Positions 7,951 to 15,975 of a DNA stretch of 64,000 nt are shown piece after piece. The translations under genes were made by a program, and so were the position numbers. Source of the stretch: Acidimicrobiaceae bacterium (GTDB lineage Bacteria > Actinomycetota > Acidimicrobiia > Acidimicrobiales > RAAP-2); NCBI GenBank assembly GCA_003167415.1, contig PMTF01000004.1:1-64000 (forward strand), in the 5' to 3' direction. The notes under the pieces were generated by a model. The model ran no database searches and had not been told where the DNA came from. It was given only the letters and a program-made list of their open reading frames with translations. The stretch's first letter is position 1. The number at the start of each line of letters is the position of its first letter.

Positions 7951-9033
7951 GTGACTGAGATGCCAAAGTCCGAGGATCCATCATCCCACTCAGAACAGGG
8001 AATCTTGCTACGTGGGATCACGAAGCGCTTCGGATCGCATGAGGCAGTCAGCGAGGTGGATCTCGAGGTCTACCGCGGTGAGTTTTTCACCATGTTGGGA
8101 CCTTCGGGATCTGGAAAGACGACCTTATTGCGACTCATCGCGGGCTTCGAGGTGCCTGACGCAGGAACCATCTCCCTACGAGGTGTCGACGTAACAGGAA
8201 TCCCGCCGTACCAGCGCGGCGTGAACACCGTGTTCCAGGACTATGCGCTTTTTCCGCACTTCGATGTCGCGCGGAACGTGGCCTACGGACTACGCGTTCG
8301 ACGTGTGAAGCGCATTGAGATAGCTGAGCGCGTTAATGCGGCGCTGGAGATGGTGCAGATGACCGAGTTCGCCACGCGTCGCCCTGCGCAACTCTCCGGA
8401 GGTCAGCGCCAACGCGTCGCGTTGGCCAGGGCAATCATCAACGAGCCGCAGGTGCTCTTGCTCGACGAACCGCTCGGCGCACTAGACCTCAAACTTCGTC
8501 AAGAGATGCAAGTGGAGCTCAAACGAATCCAACGTCAGATCGGCATTACCTTTATCTACGTCACCCACGACCAGGAAGAGGCGTTGACGATGAGTGACCG
8601 ATTGGCGGTGTTTCGAAGCGGCCGGATTGAACAGATCGGACCTCCGTCCGAGGTGTACGAGCGCCCGGCTACTGAATTTGTGGCCTCGTTTGTCGGTACG
8701 TCGAACGTGATCGAGGTGCCCTACGGTCGGGCAGTACTGCGCCCGGAAAAGATAGAGATATCAAACGGTCCCAGCGCCGATGGACGAACCTGCGTCGCGG
8801 GGCGCGTGATCGACGTGGCCTACCTCGGCATGGTGACCCGTTTCAGAGTTTGCCTCGACGACGGCAACACCATGACGGTGGCGCGCCAAAATAGCTCGAG
8901 TGGCTCGCAGCTCAACGCTGTTGCACCCGACAGTCGGGTGATGTTGTCGTGGGATCTCAACGATGCCTTCCCTCTTACGTCACACTCCGTTGCTGAAACG
9001 CAGCTCGGAGCACAAGCCAAAGGAGCAATATGA
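7951..9033 (+). CDS. potA: ABC transporter ATP-binding protein, PotA type
   Basis: The 360-residue ATPase energises the permeases encoded downstream. All motifs are present: Walker A GPSGSGKTT, Q-loop region FQDYALFPH, signature LSGGQRQRVALARA, Walker B LLLDEPLGALD and H-loop THDQEEA. A C-terminal TOBE-like segment (about 245-340) is typical of the spermidine/putrescine and related subfamily. The track starts at 7897; GTG 7951 has GAGGCG five bases upstream, and ATG 7960 is also possible. The stop overlaps the next start (ATGA), indicating coupling with the binding-protein gene. Substrate is not determined by the ATPase. Confidence 0.85.
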   Translation: MTEMPKSEDPSSHSEQGILLRGITKRFGSHEAVSEVDLEVYRGEFFTMLGPSGSGKTTLLRLIAGFEVPDAGTISLRGVDVTGIPPYQRGVNTVFQDYALFPHFDVARNVAYGLRVRRVKRIEIAERVNAALEMVQMTEFATRRPAQLSGGQRQRVALARAIINEPQVLLLDEPLGALDLKLRQEMQVELKRIQRQIGITFIYVTHDQEEALTMSDRLAVFRSGRIEQIGPPSEVYERPATEFVASFVGTSNVIEVPYGRAVLRPEKIEISNGPSADGRTCVAGRVIDVAYLGMVTRFRVCLDDGNTMTVARQNSSSGSQLNAVAPDSRVMLSWDLNDAFPLTSHSVAETQLGAQAKGAI

Positions 9034-10223
9034 ACAGGTCACGATGCGCACGATGGGTCAGCGCGGGAGCGGGAGCACTATTGCTCGGCGTCTTCGTCAT
9101 ACCGATCGCTCTCAGTGCACCAGCGGGCGCCTCTCTAGGCACGCCACCAACGCAGAACATCAAGGTGCCCACGTCGATCGGTAAGGGCGAGGGTAAATTG
9201 AACATCATCGCCTGGGAGGGCTACACCCAGCCGCAGTGGGTGAAACCGTTCGAGAACACCACCGGCTGCCAAGTCAACGTCAAGTACGCCGGCTCGTCGA
9301 GCGAGATGGTGTCGCTCATGGCCAACGGCGGCGGTCGCCAGTGGGACCTCGTCTCGGCCTCCGGTGACGCTGATCTTCGCCTCATTTATGGCGGCGACGT
9401 GAAGCCCATCAACATCAAGCTCATCCCCTCGTGGAGCGAGTTCCAACCCTTCTTGAAGTCGCCCTCGTTCAACACGATCAACGGACATCACTACGGAGTG
9501 AGTTTCGAATTCGGTCCGAACGTGCTGTTGTATTCGACCAAGACGTTCAAGACCGCGCCGACGTCGTGGTCGGTGATTTACGACAAGAAGTACAAGAGCG
9601 AGATCTCAATACCCGACAACCCGATCCAGATCGCCGACGCGGCGCTCTACCTCGAATCGGCCAAGCCCAGCTTGGGTATCACCGACCCTTATGAGCTGAC
9701 CCAAACGCAGTTCAGCGCGGCCGTCAACCTGCTGAAGAGCGAGCACCCCTTGATCAAGAAGTACTGGGACCTCGCGAGCCAGGAGATCTCACTCTTCCAA
9801 AACGGTGAGGTCGTCGTTGGTGCGGCGTGGCCGTATCAGACCTCAACGCTGAAGGCCGCCCACGCCCCAGTGAATGACACCATTCCCAAAGAGGGCGCGA
9901 CCGGTTGGGCCGACACGTGGATGCTGGCCGCCAACGCGCCTGATCCGAACTGTGCCTACAAGTGGATGGCGTATATGTCCACGCCCAAGATTCAAGCGCA
10001 AGACGCCATCTCCTACGGCGAAACCCCGGCCAACACGCTGGCCTGCCCGATCATGAACACGTTGGAAAAAGGTGGCTGCGCCGCGTACCACGCCAACGCG
10101 CCACAGTCGTATTTCAAGACGATCAAGTTCTGGAAGACCCCGCTTACCACGTGCGACAACGGGACGAACGATTGTATTGGCTTCACTCAATGGCAACAGG
10201 CCTGGACGCAGATCGAGGGTTAA
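9030..10223 (+). CDS. potD: extracellular solute-binding protein, polyamine (PotD) type
   Basis: The 397-residue exported binding protein has a clear signal peptide (basic N-terminus, hydrophobic LLLGVFVIPIALS, cleavage near AGA-S). The mature part starts with a strand typical of PotD-like proteins (LNIIAWEGYTQPQW) and contains SGDADLRLIYGGDVKPIN and the GVSFEFGPNVLLYS hinge segment. It should capture a polyamine or related cation at the cell surface and hand it to the two permeases. There is no lipobox, so its membrane attachment is unclear. It overlaps the ATPase gene by four bases. Opines or other small amines remain possible substrates. Confidence 0.8.
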   Translation: MNRSRCARWVSAGAGALLLGVFVIPIALSAPAGASLGTPPTQNIKVPTSIGKGEGKLNIIAWEGYTQPQWVKPFENTTGCQVNVKYAGSSSEMVSLMANGGGRQWDLVSASGDADLRLIYGGDVKPINIKLIPSWSEFQPFLKSPSFNTINGHHYGVSFEFGPNVLLYSTKTFKTAPTSWSVIYDKKYKSEISIPDNPIQIADAALYLESAKPSLGITDPYELTQTQFSAAVNLLKSEHPLIKKYWDLASQEISLFQNGEVVVGAAWPYQTSTLKAAHAPVNDTIPKEGATGWADTWMLAANAPDPNCAYKWMAYMSTPKIQAQDAISYGETPANTLACPIMNTLEKGGCAAYHANAPQSYFKTIKFWKTPLTTCDNGTNDCIGFTQWQQAWTQIEG

Positions 10224-10229
10224 CTCTGA

Positions 10230-11120
10230 ATGTCCGTGCGTGAAGGAGCCCGCGAACGACTGGGGGCGGCGCTGTGGCGCCGCCCCTGGTTGCGCGGGGC
10301 ACTGATTCTCTCGCCACCGCTGACGTGGTTCCTGGTGGTGTACCTGGCGTCGTTGGTGGCGTTGCTCATCACCGCCTTCTTCAGTGTCAACTCACTTACC
10401 GGCAACGTCGTCTATCAGTGGACGTGGTCCAACTTCTCGCAGATTTTTACGCAGTCCGTATACGGAACCATAATTTTGAGAACGGTGATTATGGCGGTGC
10501 TGGTCACCATCACCGACGCCTTGATCGCGCTGCCGTTTGCTTTCTTCATCGCCAAGATTGCGTCGCGACGGTCGCGCCAGGCGTTTCTCGCTCTCGTCTT
10601 CCTGCCGCTGTGGGCCAGCTATCTCGCCCGGGTGTACGCGTGGATCAACATCCTCTCGAACCACGGAGTATTGCCCAACATTGAATCGCATCTCGGACTG
10701 CCCGTCACGAACCTGGCGTACACCAACGTGGCGATGTGGATCGTCTTCTCCTACCTCTGGCTTCCCTTCATGATTGTGCCGATCTACGGCGCCTTTGAGC
10801 GGGTCCCCGACTCGCTCCTCGAAGCTTCGGCCGACCTGGGTGCCGGCGCGTGGTTCACCTTTCGTCAGATCCTGATGCCGATGATCCTGCCCGGAATTGT
10901 GGCGGGCTCGATTTTCACGTTTTCTCTGACCCTCGGCGACTTCATCACGCCGCTGCTAATTGGTGGGTCCAGTTCGAACTTCATTGGCAACGCCATTTAC
11001 GACAGCGCGATTAACGGCGGCGATTTGCCCTTTGCCGCGGCGCTCGCCTTTGTATCGATCGCCATCATGGCTGTCTACCTTCTACTCGCGCGCCTGGCCG
11101 GCGCCTTTGACGCGATATGA
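10230..11120 (+). CDS. potB: ABC transporter permease, PotB type
   Basis: The 296-residue integral membrane protein has about six hydrophobic helices after a basic N-terminus. The cytoplasmic EAA loop that contacts the ATPase reads EASADLGAGAWFTFRQILMP. It follows the binding-protein gene by six bases and overlaps the second permease start (ATGA). Together they make the usual PotB/PotC heterodimer. The order ATPase, binding protein, permease, permease differs from the common potABCD order of enterobacteria. Confidence 0.85.
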   Translation: MSVREGARERLGAALWRRPWLRGALILSPPLTWFLVVYLASLVALLITAFFSVNSLTGNVVYQWTWSNFSQIFTQSVYGTIILRTVIMAVLVTITDALIALPFAFFIAKIASRRSRQAFLALVFLPLWASYLARVYAWINILSNHGVLPNIESHLGLPVTNLAYTNVAMWIVFSYLWLPFMIVPIYGAFERVPDSLLEASADLGAGAWFTFRQILMPMILPGIVAGSIFTFSLTLGDFITPLLIGGSSSNFIGNAIYDSAINGGDLPFAAALAFVSIAIMAVYLLLARLAGAFDAI

Positions 11121-11926
11121 AGCTCTCGCGACTCACTCGCGGCGGCTTCGCCGTTTTCGCCGCGTTGGTCGTCACGTTCTTGCTCGGCCCACTCTTTGTC
11201 ATTGTCCTCTTCGCTTTCGACAAGTCCAACGTGCAGTCACTGCCGATTCGACACTGGACCACGCACTGGTTCGCGGTCGCGTTCAACGATCCGGCGGTGC
11301 GAAGTGCTCTTTGGCTGAGCGTGAAGGCGGGTTGCGCGGCGACATTCATCGCGCTGGTCCTCGGCACGCTCGTCGCTTTCGGAATACACCGGTTCCGCTT
11401 CTTCGGTCGTGACACCGTGTCCCTCTTGCTGGTCCTACCGATCGCCCTACCGGGCATCGTGACCGGCCTCGCATTGCAGTCGGCCTTCAACATCTCACAC
11501 ATCGACCTGTCGATATACACGATCATTGTGGGACACGCCACCTTCTGCACGGTCGTGGTATTCAACAACGTGGTCGCCCGCCTGCGCCGCACGTCCACCT
11601 CGTTGATCGAGGCGTCATCGGATCTCGGTGCCCGGCCGTTGCAGACGTTCCGACTTGTAACCATACCCATGCTCTCGACGGCGCTCATCGCCGGGGCGCT
11701 GCTCGCGTTCGCGTTGAGCTTCGACGAGGTAATCGTCACCACGTTTACCGCGGGAGCTCAGAATACACTTCCGCTGTGGATTTTCGGAGCCATCCTGCGT
11801 GGGCAACAGTTGCCCGAGGTGAACGCGGTGGTCGTCTTCGTCTTGATCTTGACCGCCGTGCCGATTGCCTACGCCGCTCGGATATCAAGTGGCGAGCAAT
11901 CATTCCGGTCGACGGGGTCAAAATAA
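11117..11926 (+). CDS. potC: ABC transporter permease, PotC type
   Basis: The 269-residue permease has six predicted helices and the EAA loop EASSDLGARPLQTFRLVTIP, followed by a LSFDEVIVTTF segment characteristic of PotC-like proteins. It is the last gene of the transporter operon, coupled to the preceding permease by a four-base overlap. The 234-base region downstream shows no strong terminator by eye. Confidence 0.85.
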   Translation: MKLSRLTRGGFAVFAALVVTFLLGPLFVIVLFAFDKSNVQSLPIRHWTTHWFAVAFNDPAVRSALWLSVKAGCAATFIALVLGTLVAFGIHRFRFFGRDTVSLLLVLPIALPGIVTGLALQSAFNISHIDLSIYTIIVGHATFCTVVVFNNVVARLRRTSTSLIEASSDLGARPLQTFRLVTIPMLSTALIAGALLAFALSFDEVIVTTFTAGAQNTLPLWIFGAILRGQQLPEVNAVVVFVLILTAVPIAYAARISSGEQSFRSTGSK

Positions 11927-12160
11927 TTGTTGGGCTGGCAGCGACGCCGTCCGCGAGGCGTTCCCGACTGTATCTGTCTTAGTTCCAAATATGCCGTCTA
12001 GCATCGAATCGCTCACTTGACTGCGCTAAGCGAGACCATTGCGCACCTCGTCGGACTTTCGTCCATCAAACTATCTGTCTTCCCCCGGTGATCGTGTTGT
12101 CGGACATCGGTAGACTTCCGATTTTGGGCTCGGGGACGTCATAGCCTGAACGGAGGGGAC

Positions 12161-13168
12161 ATGAAGAGCAGTGTTACGAGCAGGCTCCGGTTCCTGGGTA
12201 AATCATTCATCATTTTACTTGTCACGCAATGTCTTGTTTGGTGCACTACCGGCGTCCCGGTCGGTGCGTCTAGCGATCAGCTCAGCGCGGCGATCTCGCA
12301 GGCCAAATTGACACATATGATTAACGCCTCGATCAGCGTTAACAACCTCCCGAGTACCGTGACGCCATCACTCAGCACTTTGGCAAACGGCGGTGACCTT
12401 GGTAGCACTCTCGATGGGGGGGCATGCGGAAACATTAATGTCAGTGCCTGGCGGGAGAACATTGCACACTGTTACTTTGGCGATACAAGGTCGAAGGTTA
12501 CCGTGGCACTGATCGGAGACTCACGCGCTGGAATGTATCTGGACACTTTCGCCAACCTCGGAAAGCTTGAGCACTTCAAGGTTCTCTTCATTGCCAAAGA
12601 TGGGTGTCCGTCACCGCTGGGTACATATATGACAAACAACAGCGGTGAGATGAGCGACACAGTGTGGACCGCGTGCTCGAACTTCCATTCATATATGATC
12701 TCCAACCTGAAGAAGATAAAACCACGCGTGATCGTTGTCTCAAGTAATTCGGACATTGACCTCACAAACCCTCCGCACGCAGCAACTGGTCCTGAGATTC
12801 AGGCAGACATGACTGCCTTCTTGTCTAAATTGCCCGCGAGTTCCCGAGTTATCGTGCTCGGCGGATTCCCACAACCCGCCCCGACAGCCAATCCGACCGT
12901 GTGCCTTTCGCGTAACCCGGTGAACGTTGCATCCTGTGCGTTCACTCCCTCTGCGGGTACCCAGACGGACAATGCTGCTTTTGCCTCTGCCGCCACGGCT
13001 GAAGGCGACGTGTTTGTCAATCAGACTCGGTGGTTCTGTACAAGTACTTGTCCGGCATTAATCGGTAAGTTCGTCCCTTACACGACCGACGCGTTTCACG
13101 CAGACAACACATACCTAAAGTTCTTGATCGGTGTTCTCTGGTCGTCCATAGAGCGATACGTAAGGTAG
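12161..13168 (+). CDS. secreted SGNH-type hydrolase/esterase domain protein
   Basis: The 335-residue exported protein starts at ATG 12161 with a GGAGGGG RBS. It has a signal segment (SFIILLVTQCLVWCTTGVPVGA), then a linker, then an SGNH-like domain of the kind fused to membrane acyltransferases: block I VALIGDSRAGMY near residue 115 and a C-terminal TDAFHADNTYL that supplies the Asp-His pair. Several cysteines suggest disulfides. The likely job is O-acetyl or other acyl ester chemistry on an exported glycan. Here the domain stands alone, without the acyltransferase membrane part. It is a separate transcription unit. Confidence 0.7.
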   Translation: MKSSVTSRLRFLGKSFIILLVTQCLVWCTTGVPVGASSDQLSAAISQAKLTHMINASISVNNLPSTVTPSLSTLANGGDLGSTLDGGACGNINVSAWRENIAHCYFGDTRSKVTVALIGDSRAGMYLDTFANLGKLEHFKVLFIAKDGCPSPLGTYMTNNSGEMSDTVWTACSNFHSYMISNLKKIKPRVIVVSSNSDIDLTNPPHAATGPEIQADMTAFLSKLPASSRVIVLGGFPQPAPTANPTVCLSRNPVNVASCAFTPSAGTQTDNAAFASAATAEGDVFVNQTRWFCTSTCPALIGKFVPYTTDAFHADNTYLKFLIGVLWSSIERYVR

Positions 13169-13508
13169 CCAAACCCACGAAAGCCGCACCCCACGACGTA
13201 CGAAGGAAGCTCGAGGGATTCGCACGCTGGGTCTTGCGCCAGCGGTACTAACCAACATTCGAGTCCTCGAGCTGTCAAGCAATCCGACCACATTTGCCCA
13301 ACCAGGGAGACCGCAGAACTGCTGAAACTAAGCCACTTCCCAATGTCGAACACTCACCGCGACTGTGACTCCTTCCAATTGACCAAAGGTTTCCTCTGGA
13401 CCGAGTGCCGATTCACTGGCACTTTCAGCAATTTGTTAGCAGTGTTGTCAAAGGTAGAGACAACGTAGTGACTGGTGCCATAACTTAAATGCTTTCGGTG
13501 CTGCTGCA
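13169..13508. other. intergenic region before riboswitch
   Basis: Roughly 340 bases with no credible ORF. It should carry the promoter for the riboswitch-GH5 transcript, but I could not assign -35/-10 boxes with confidence. Confidence 0.4.
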
Positions 13509-13590
13509 TGTGCCGACGAAAAGGCAAACCCTTCGCGAGTTGGGGGCGCAAAGCCACGGGACTCTTGAGTCAGCCGGGCCGCCGAATCGG
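13509..13590 (+). ncRNA. cyclic di-GMP-I (GEMM) riboswitch
   Basis: The conserved GEMM blocks occur in order and at normal spacing: AAGGCAAACC (13521-13530), a GCGA tetraloop (13535-13538), then GCGCAAAGCCACGGG (13546-13560), a variable hairpin, and AGCCGGG followed by GCCGAATCGG (13572-13590). These match the class I c-di-GMP aptamer that binds one c-di-GMP between its two stacked helices. The paired stem around the GCGA loop is imperfect. It lies 65 bases before the GTG of the GH5-like gene on the same strand, so it should control that gene. No U-rich terminator is obvious, so control of translation is as likely as control of termination. Confidence 0.82.
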
Positions 13591-13655
13591 ATGCTTCATG
13601 GCTTCGTCCACCGGTGTGTTCCGTCTGCTCACAGGGCAGAGCCAGGGAGCATCAG

Positions 13656-15098
13656 GTGTCGAATCAGAATCGTAGGGATCCTTTATATCGAGGAACCGGT
13701 ATCGGGGTTCGTGGTGCTGACAGTCGAAAACGTCGGCCAATCTTGACCGGGGTGGTCGTGACTGCGTTAATTATTGGTTCAGCATTGTCTGCGGGGGTCG
13801 CGAACGCCATCGGATCACAATCGAATGCAAGTCAACCGACGAACCGGGCAATCTCAAATATTCCGAATCTCAAGGAACTCGCACACAAGGACGCAGGACG
13901 CTCGCCGATCGCCAACGCCAGCATAAAACCGAAGAAAAAGGCCCCTTCAAGCGAGGTAAAGCGTCGGCGTCGGCGTCGGCCGGTGGTGGCAGCCGTAGCC
14001 GCAACCTCGAAGACTTCCGCTTCACCGACGGCAAGTCAGGGTTCGGGCTTTGTTGAACGCAACGATACGTCACTAGCTCTGAATGGACAGCCTTATAAAT
14101 TCGTAGGCATCAATATTTATATGGCCGCCAGCGTCGTAACTCCCGCGAGTTGCGACGGCGACAGTTATCCCGCGCTCAACCTAAATGCCATCTTGTCAGT
14201 CATGCCGAACGGCATCGTATTCCGTTTTTGGGCGTTCCAAGACTTCTTCGTATCTAATGGGACTTTGAATTGGACGAGTTTCGATCAAGTCCTCGCGATT
14301 GCGGCCGCCCATGGTGACAAAGTGATACCAGCCCTGGCCAACCAATACAGTTATTGCGACGGAGCCGCAAAAACTCTTGCATGGTACCAAAGCGGCTACA
14401 AAACCACGATCGAACCTGGCGATATTGTCCCATACCGGCAGTACGTGACAGACGTGGTGAGTCGCTATGCAAACAATCCCACTATCGCCATGTGGCAACT
14501 GGTGAACGAAGGGGAAGCTGTAAACGGCAGTGGGAGTTGCAACGAGTCAGCCGCCTTGGCCGCGCTGCTTGCATTTTCAAACAATGTCGGGGGTCTAGTT
14601 CATAGTCTTGATCGCAATCACCTAGTGAGCCTGGGTGCCCTAGCCGGGTACTCCGGATCGGGAGCGCAATGGTGTGGAGCACAGAACGGCGACTACCAGC
14701 TTCTGATGGCTTCGCCTGGTAACGACGTATGTGACTACCACGACTACGGATACCCCAATAAACCGATGGGGATTCCATTCGGCCCAGACCTATCTACCGC
14801 TATTGGAATGTGCCACGCTGAGGGCAAACCACTCATGGTAGGTGAGACTGGAATCGTGGACAATACCTCCGCCGGATTGGCTTCACGGGCAGCGGAGTAC
14901 ACAGCTAAGTTTTCGGCGCAGTTTAGCGCCGGGGCGGTTGGGGAACTTATGTGGACATGGGCAAACTCGTCCGATTACGTGTCACCCGGACACGTCAGCG
15001 CCTACCCAGATTACGGAGTCTTCCCTGGTGACCCTGCGCTGGGAGTTTTCCATACGTTTCTAAATTCGGGACTCCTCGGGTTCTCGAAGGCAACTTGA
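13656..15098 (+). CDS. secreted GH5-like glycoside hydrolase
   Basis: The 480-residue exported protein has a signal/membrane segment (ILTGVVVTALIIGSALSAGVA, 21 residues; core ILTGVVVTALIIGS), a basic linker KRRRRRR and a catalytic domain from about residue 130. It resembles GH5-type cellulases and mannanases: NGQPYKFVGIN at the domain start, acid/base Glu in WQLVNEGE, and the nucleophile in VGETGI. GTG 13656 is favoured over 13614 because GGGAG lies seven bases upstream. A c-di-GMP riboswitch precedes it, implying second-messenger control of polysaccharide trimming. A broken paralogue lies at 26692. The polysaccharide substrate is unknown. Confidence 0.75.
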   Translation: MSNQNRRDPLYRGTGIGVRGADSRKRRPILTGVVVTALIIGSALSAGVANAIGSQSNASQPTNRAISNIPNLKELAHKDAGRSPIANASIKPKKKAPSSEVKRRRRRRPVVAAVAATSKTSASPTASQGSGFVERNDTSLALNGQPYKFVGINIYMAASVVTPASCDGDSYPALNLNAILSVMPNGIVFRFWAFQDFFVSNGTLNWTSFDQVLAIAAAHGDKVIPALANQYSYCDGAAKTLAWYQSGYKTTIEPGDIVPYRQYVTDVVSRYANNPTIAMWQLVNEGEAVNGSGSCNESAALAALLAFSNNVGGLVHSLDRNHLVSLGALAGYSGSGAQWCGAQNGDYQLLMASPGNDVCDYHDYGYPNKPMGIPFGPDLSTAIGMCHAEGKPLMVGETGIVDNTSAGLASRAAEYTAKFSAQFSAGAVGELMWTWANSSDYVSPGHVSAYPDYGVFPGDPALGVFHTFLNSGLLGFSKAT

Positions 15099-15244
15099 CG
15101 CCCTTGACGTGACGCAGTTCTCTCTTAAGGCGCGTCCCCACTTGGGTCGACGGCCACCGGTCGATGTCCTCGAACCTCATCAAATGGCGCGCACGTATTG
15201 CTCGCAGTTTCGGAAGCGTTCAAACAGCCGAAACGAGGAACTAC
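15099..15244. other. intergenic region
   Basis: No gene or clear terminator is visible between the GH5-like gene and the transposase remnant. Confidence 0.4.
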
Positions 15245-15484
15245 ATGCGCCACCACGTCATTTGATCGCGTCATCGCCATCGACGGAATCGCCGTCACTG
15301 GCGTGACCTTCAGGCCAGAGGGCGTCGTGGTGAGGATTCGCCGGCGCAAGCGTTCCCACCGGTGTCCCTGCGGGTGAACCACGAGGACGCACTTCGACCG
15401 CTCGACTCGTCCTAAGCGTCACCTCGACCTTAGGGCGACTAAGTGCTTCCTCGAAGCCGAGATCTGTTGGATCGAGTGTGCGAG
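15245..15484 (+). pseudogene. ISL3-family transposase remnant, N-terminal part
   Basis: Translation gives TTSFDRVIAIDGIAVTGV, then a CPCG zinc-ribbon piece followed by an in-frame TGA, then RHLDLRATKCFLEAEI in the same frame. This is the typical N-terminus of ISL3 transposases (DNA-binding zinc ribbon followed by HLDL and CFLEAEI). The start ATGCGC at 15245 joins ACCACG out of frame, as if two bases were lost. The DDE catalytic domain is absent. No terminal inverted repeats were found. Confidence 0.65.
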
Positions 15485-15975
15485 GTACCGACAAGTTCGT
15501 CGCGAAGATGCAGGTTGACCGGTACTTTTGCGACAACCTTAATTGGTCCCCAATGTTGCCGAGATCTTTGGAGCGGGCATCGCTGTGAAGCACCGATGGA
15601 GCAGTCAAGATTCTAGGGAATCTGCACGATAACGCCATTACAGACCGGCCAGGAACCCATTGAACTCGACTCTCGAGTCATCGTTTGCACACTTCTATGA
15701 GCCGACTCTCAAATCCTTGGAAACAAATAATTGATTTCGAAATCACAACCGAGCAGACGGAGAACGTGAACTTCTTGGTTGTCGTTCCCCCGTTGGCGCT
15801 CGTCAAAGTCTCGATGGCCGGCCATGATCTGACCGGACCGCTAATTTCTCCCGTTAATGAGTCCAAGGTGAGTCACGCAGGCTGCGACGACGCTGGTCAC
15901 CGTCAGTTCGCACATGAGACGACGACCTTACGTCGAAGTGGATCATCGTGAAGAGTACCTAGTAGGTTGTCCACC
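15485..15975. other. intergenic region
   Basis: Nearly 500 bases between the transposase remnant and the propeller gene. The only ORFs are short and lack coding features. It presumably holds the promoter of the propeller gene and decayed IS sequence. Confidence 0.4.

Noticed and set aside
7897-9033. transporter operon as part of the uronate block
   Set aside because: It lies outside the tRNA-fragment repeat at 7523, has polyamine-type motifs and a different composition; a uronate substrate is possible but not supported.
11065-11742. 225-residue minus-strand ORF opposite potC
   Set aside because: It overlaps a clear permease with an intact EAA loop; no motif of its own.
13969-13981. GTCGGC trinucleotide-like run as a regulatory repeat
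   Set aside because: It only encodes the basic linker KRRRRRR of the GH5-like protein.
15258-15638. 126-residue minus-strand ORF as a gene
   Set aside because: It is antisense to the ISL3 remnant, which explains the open frame.
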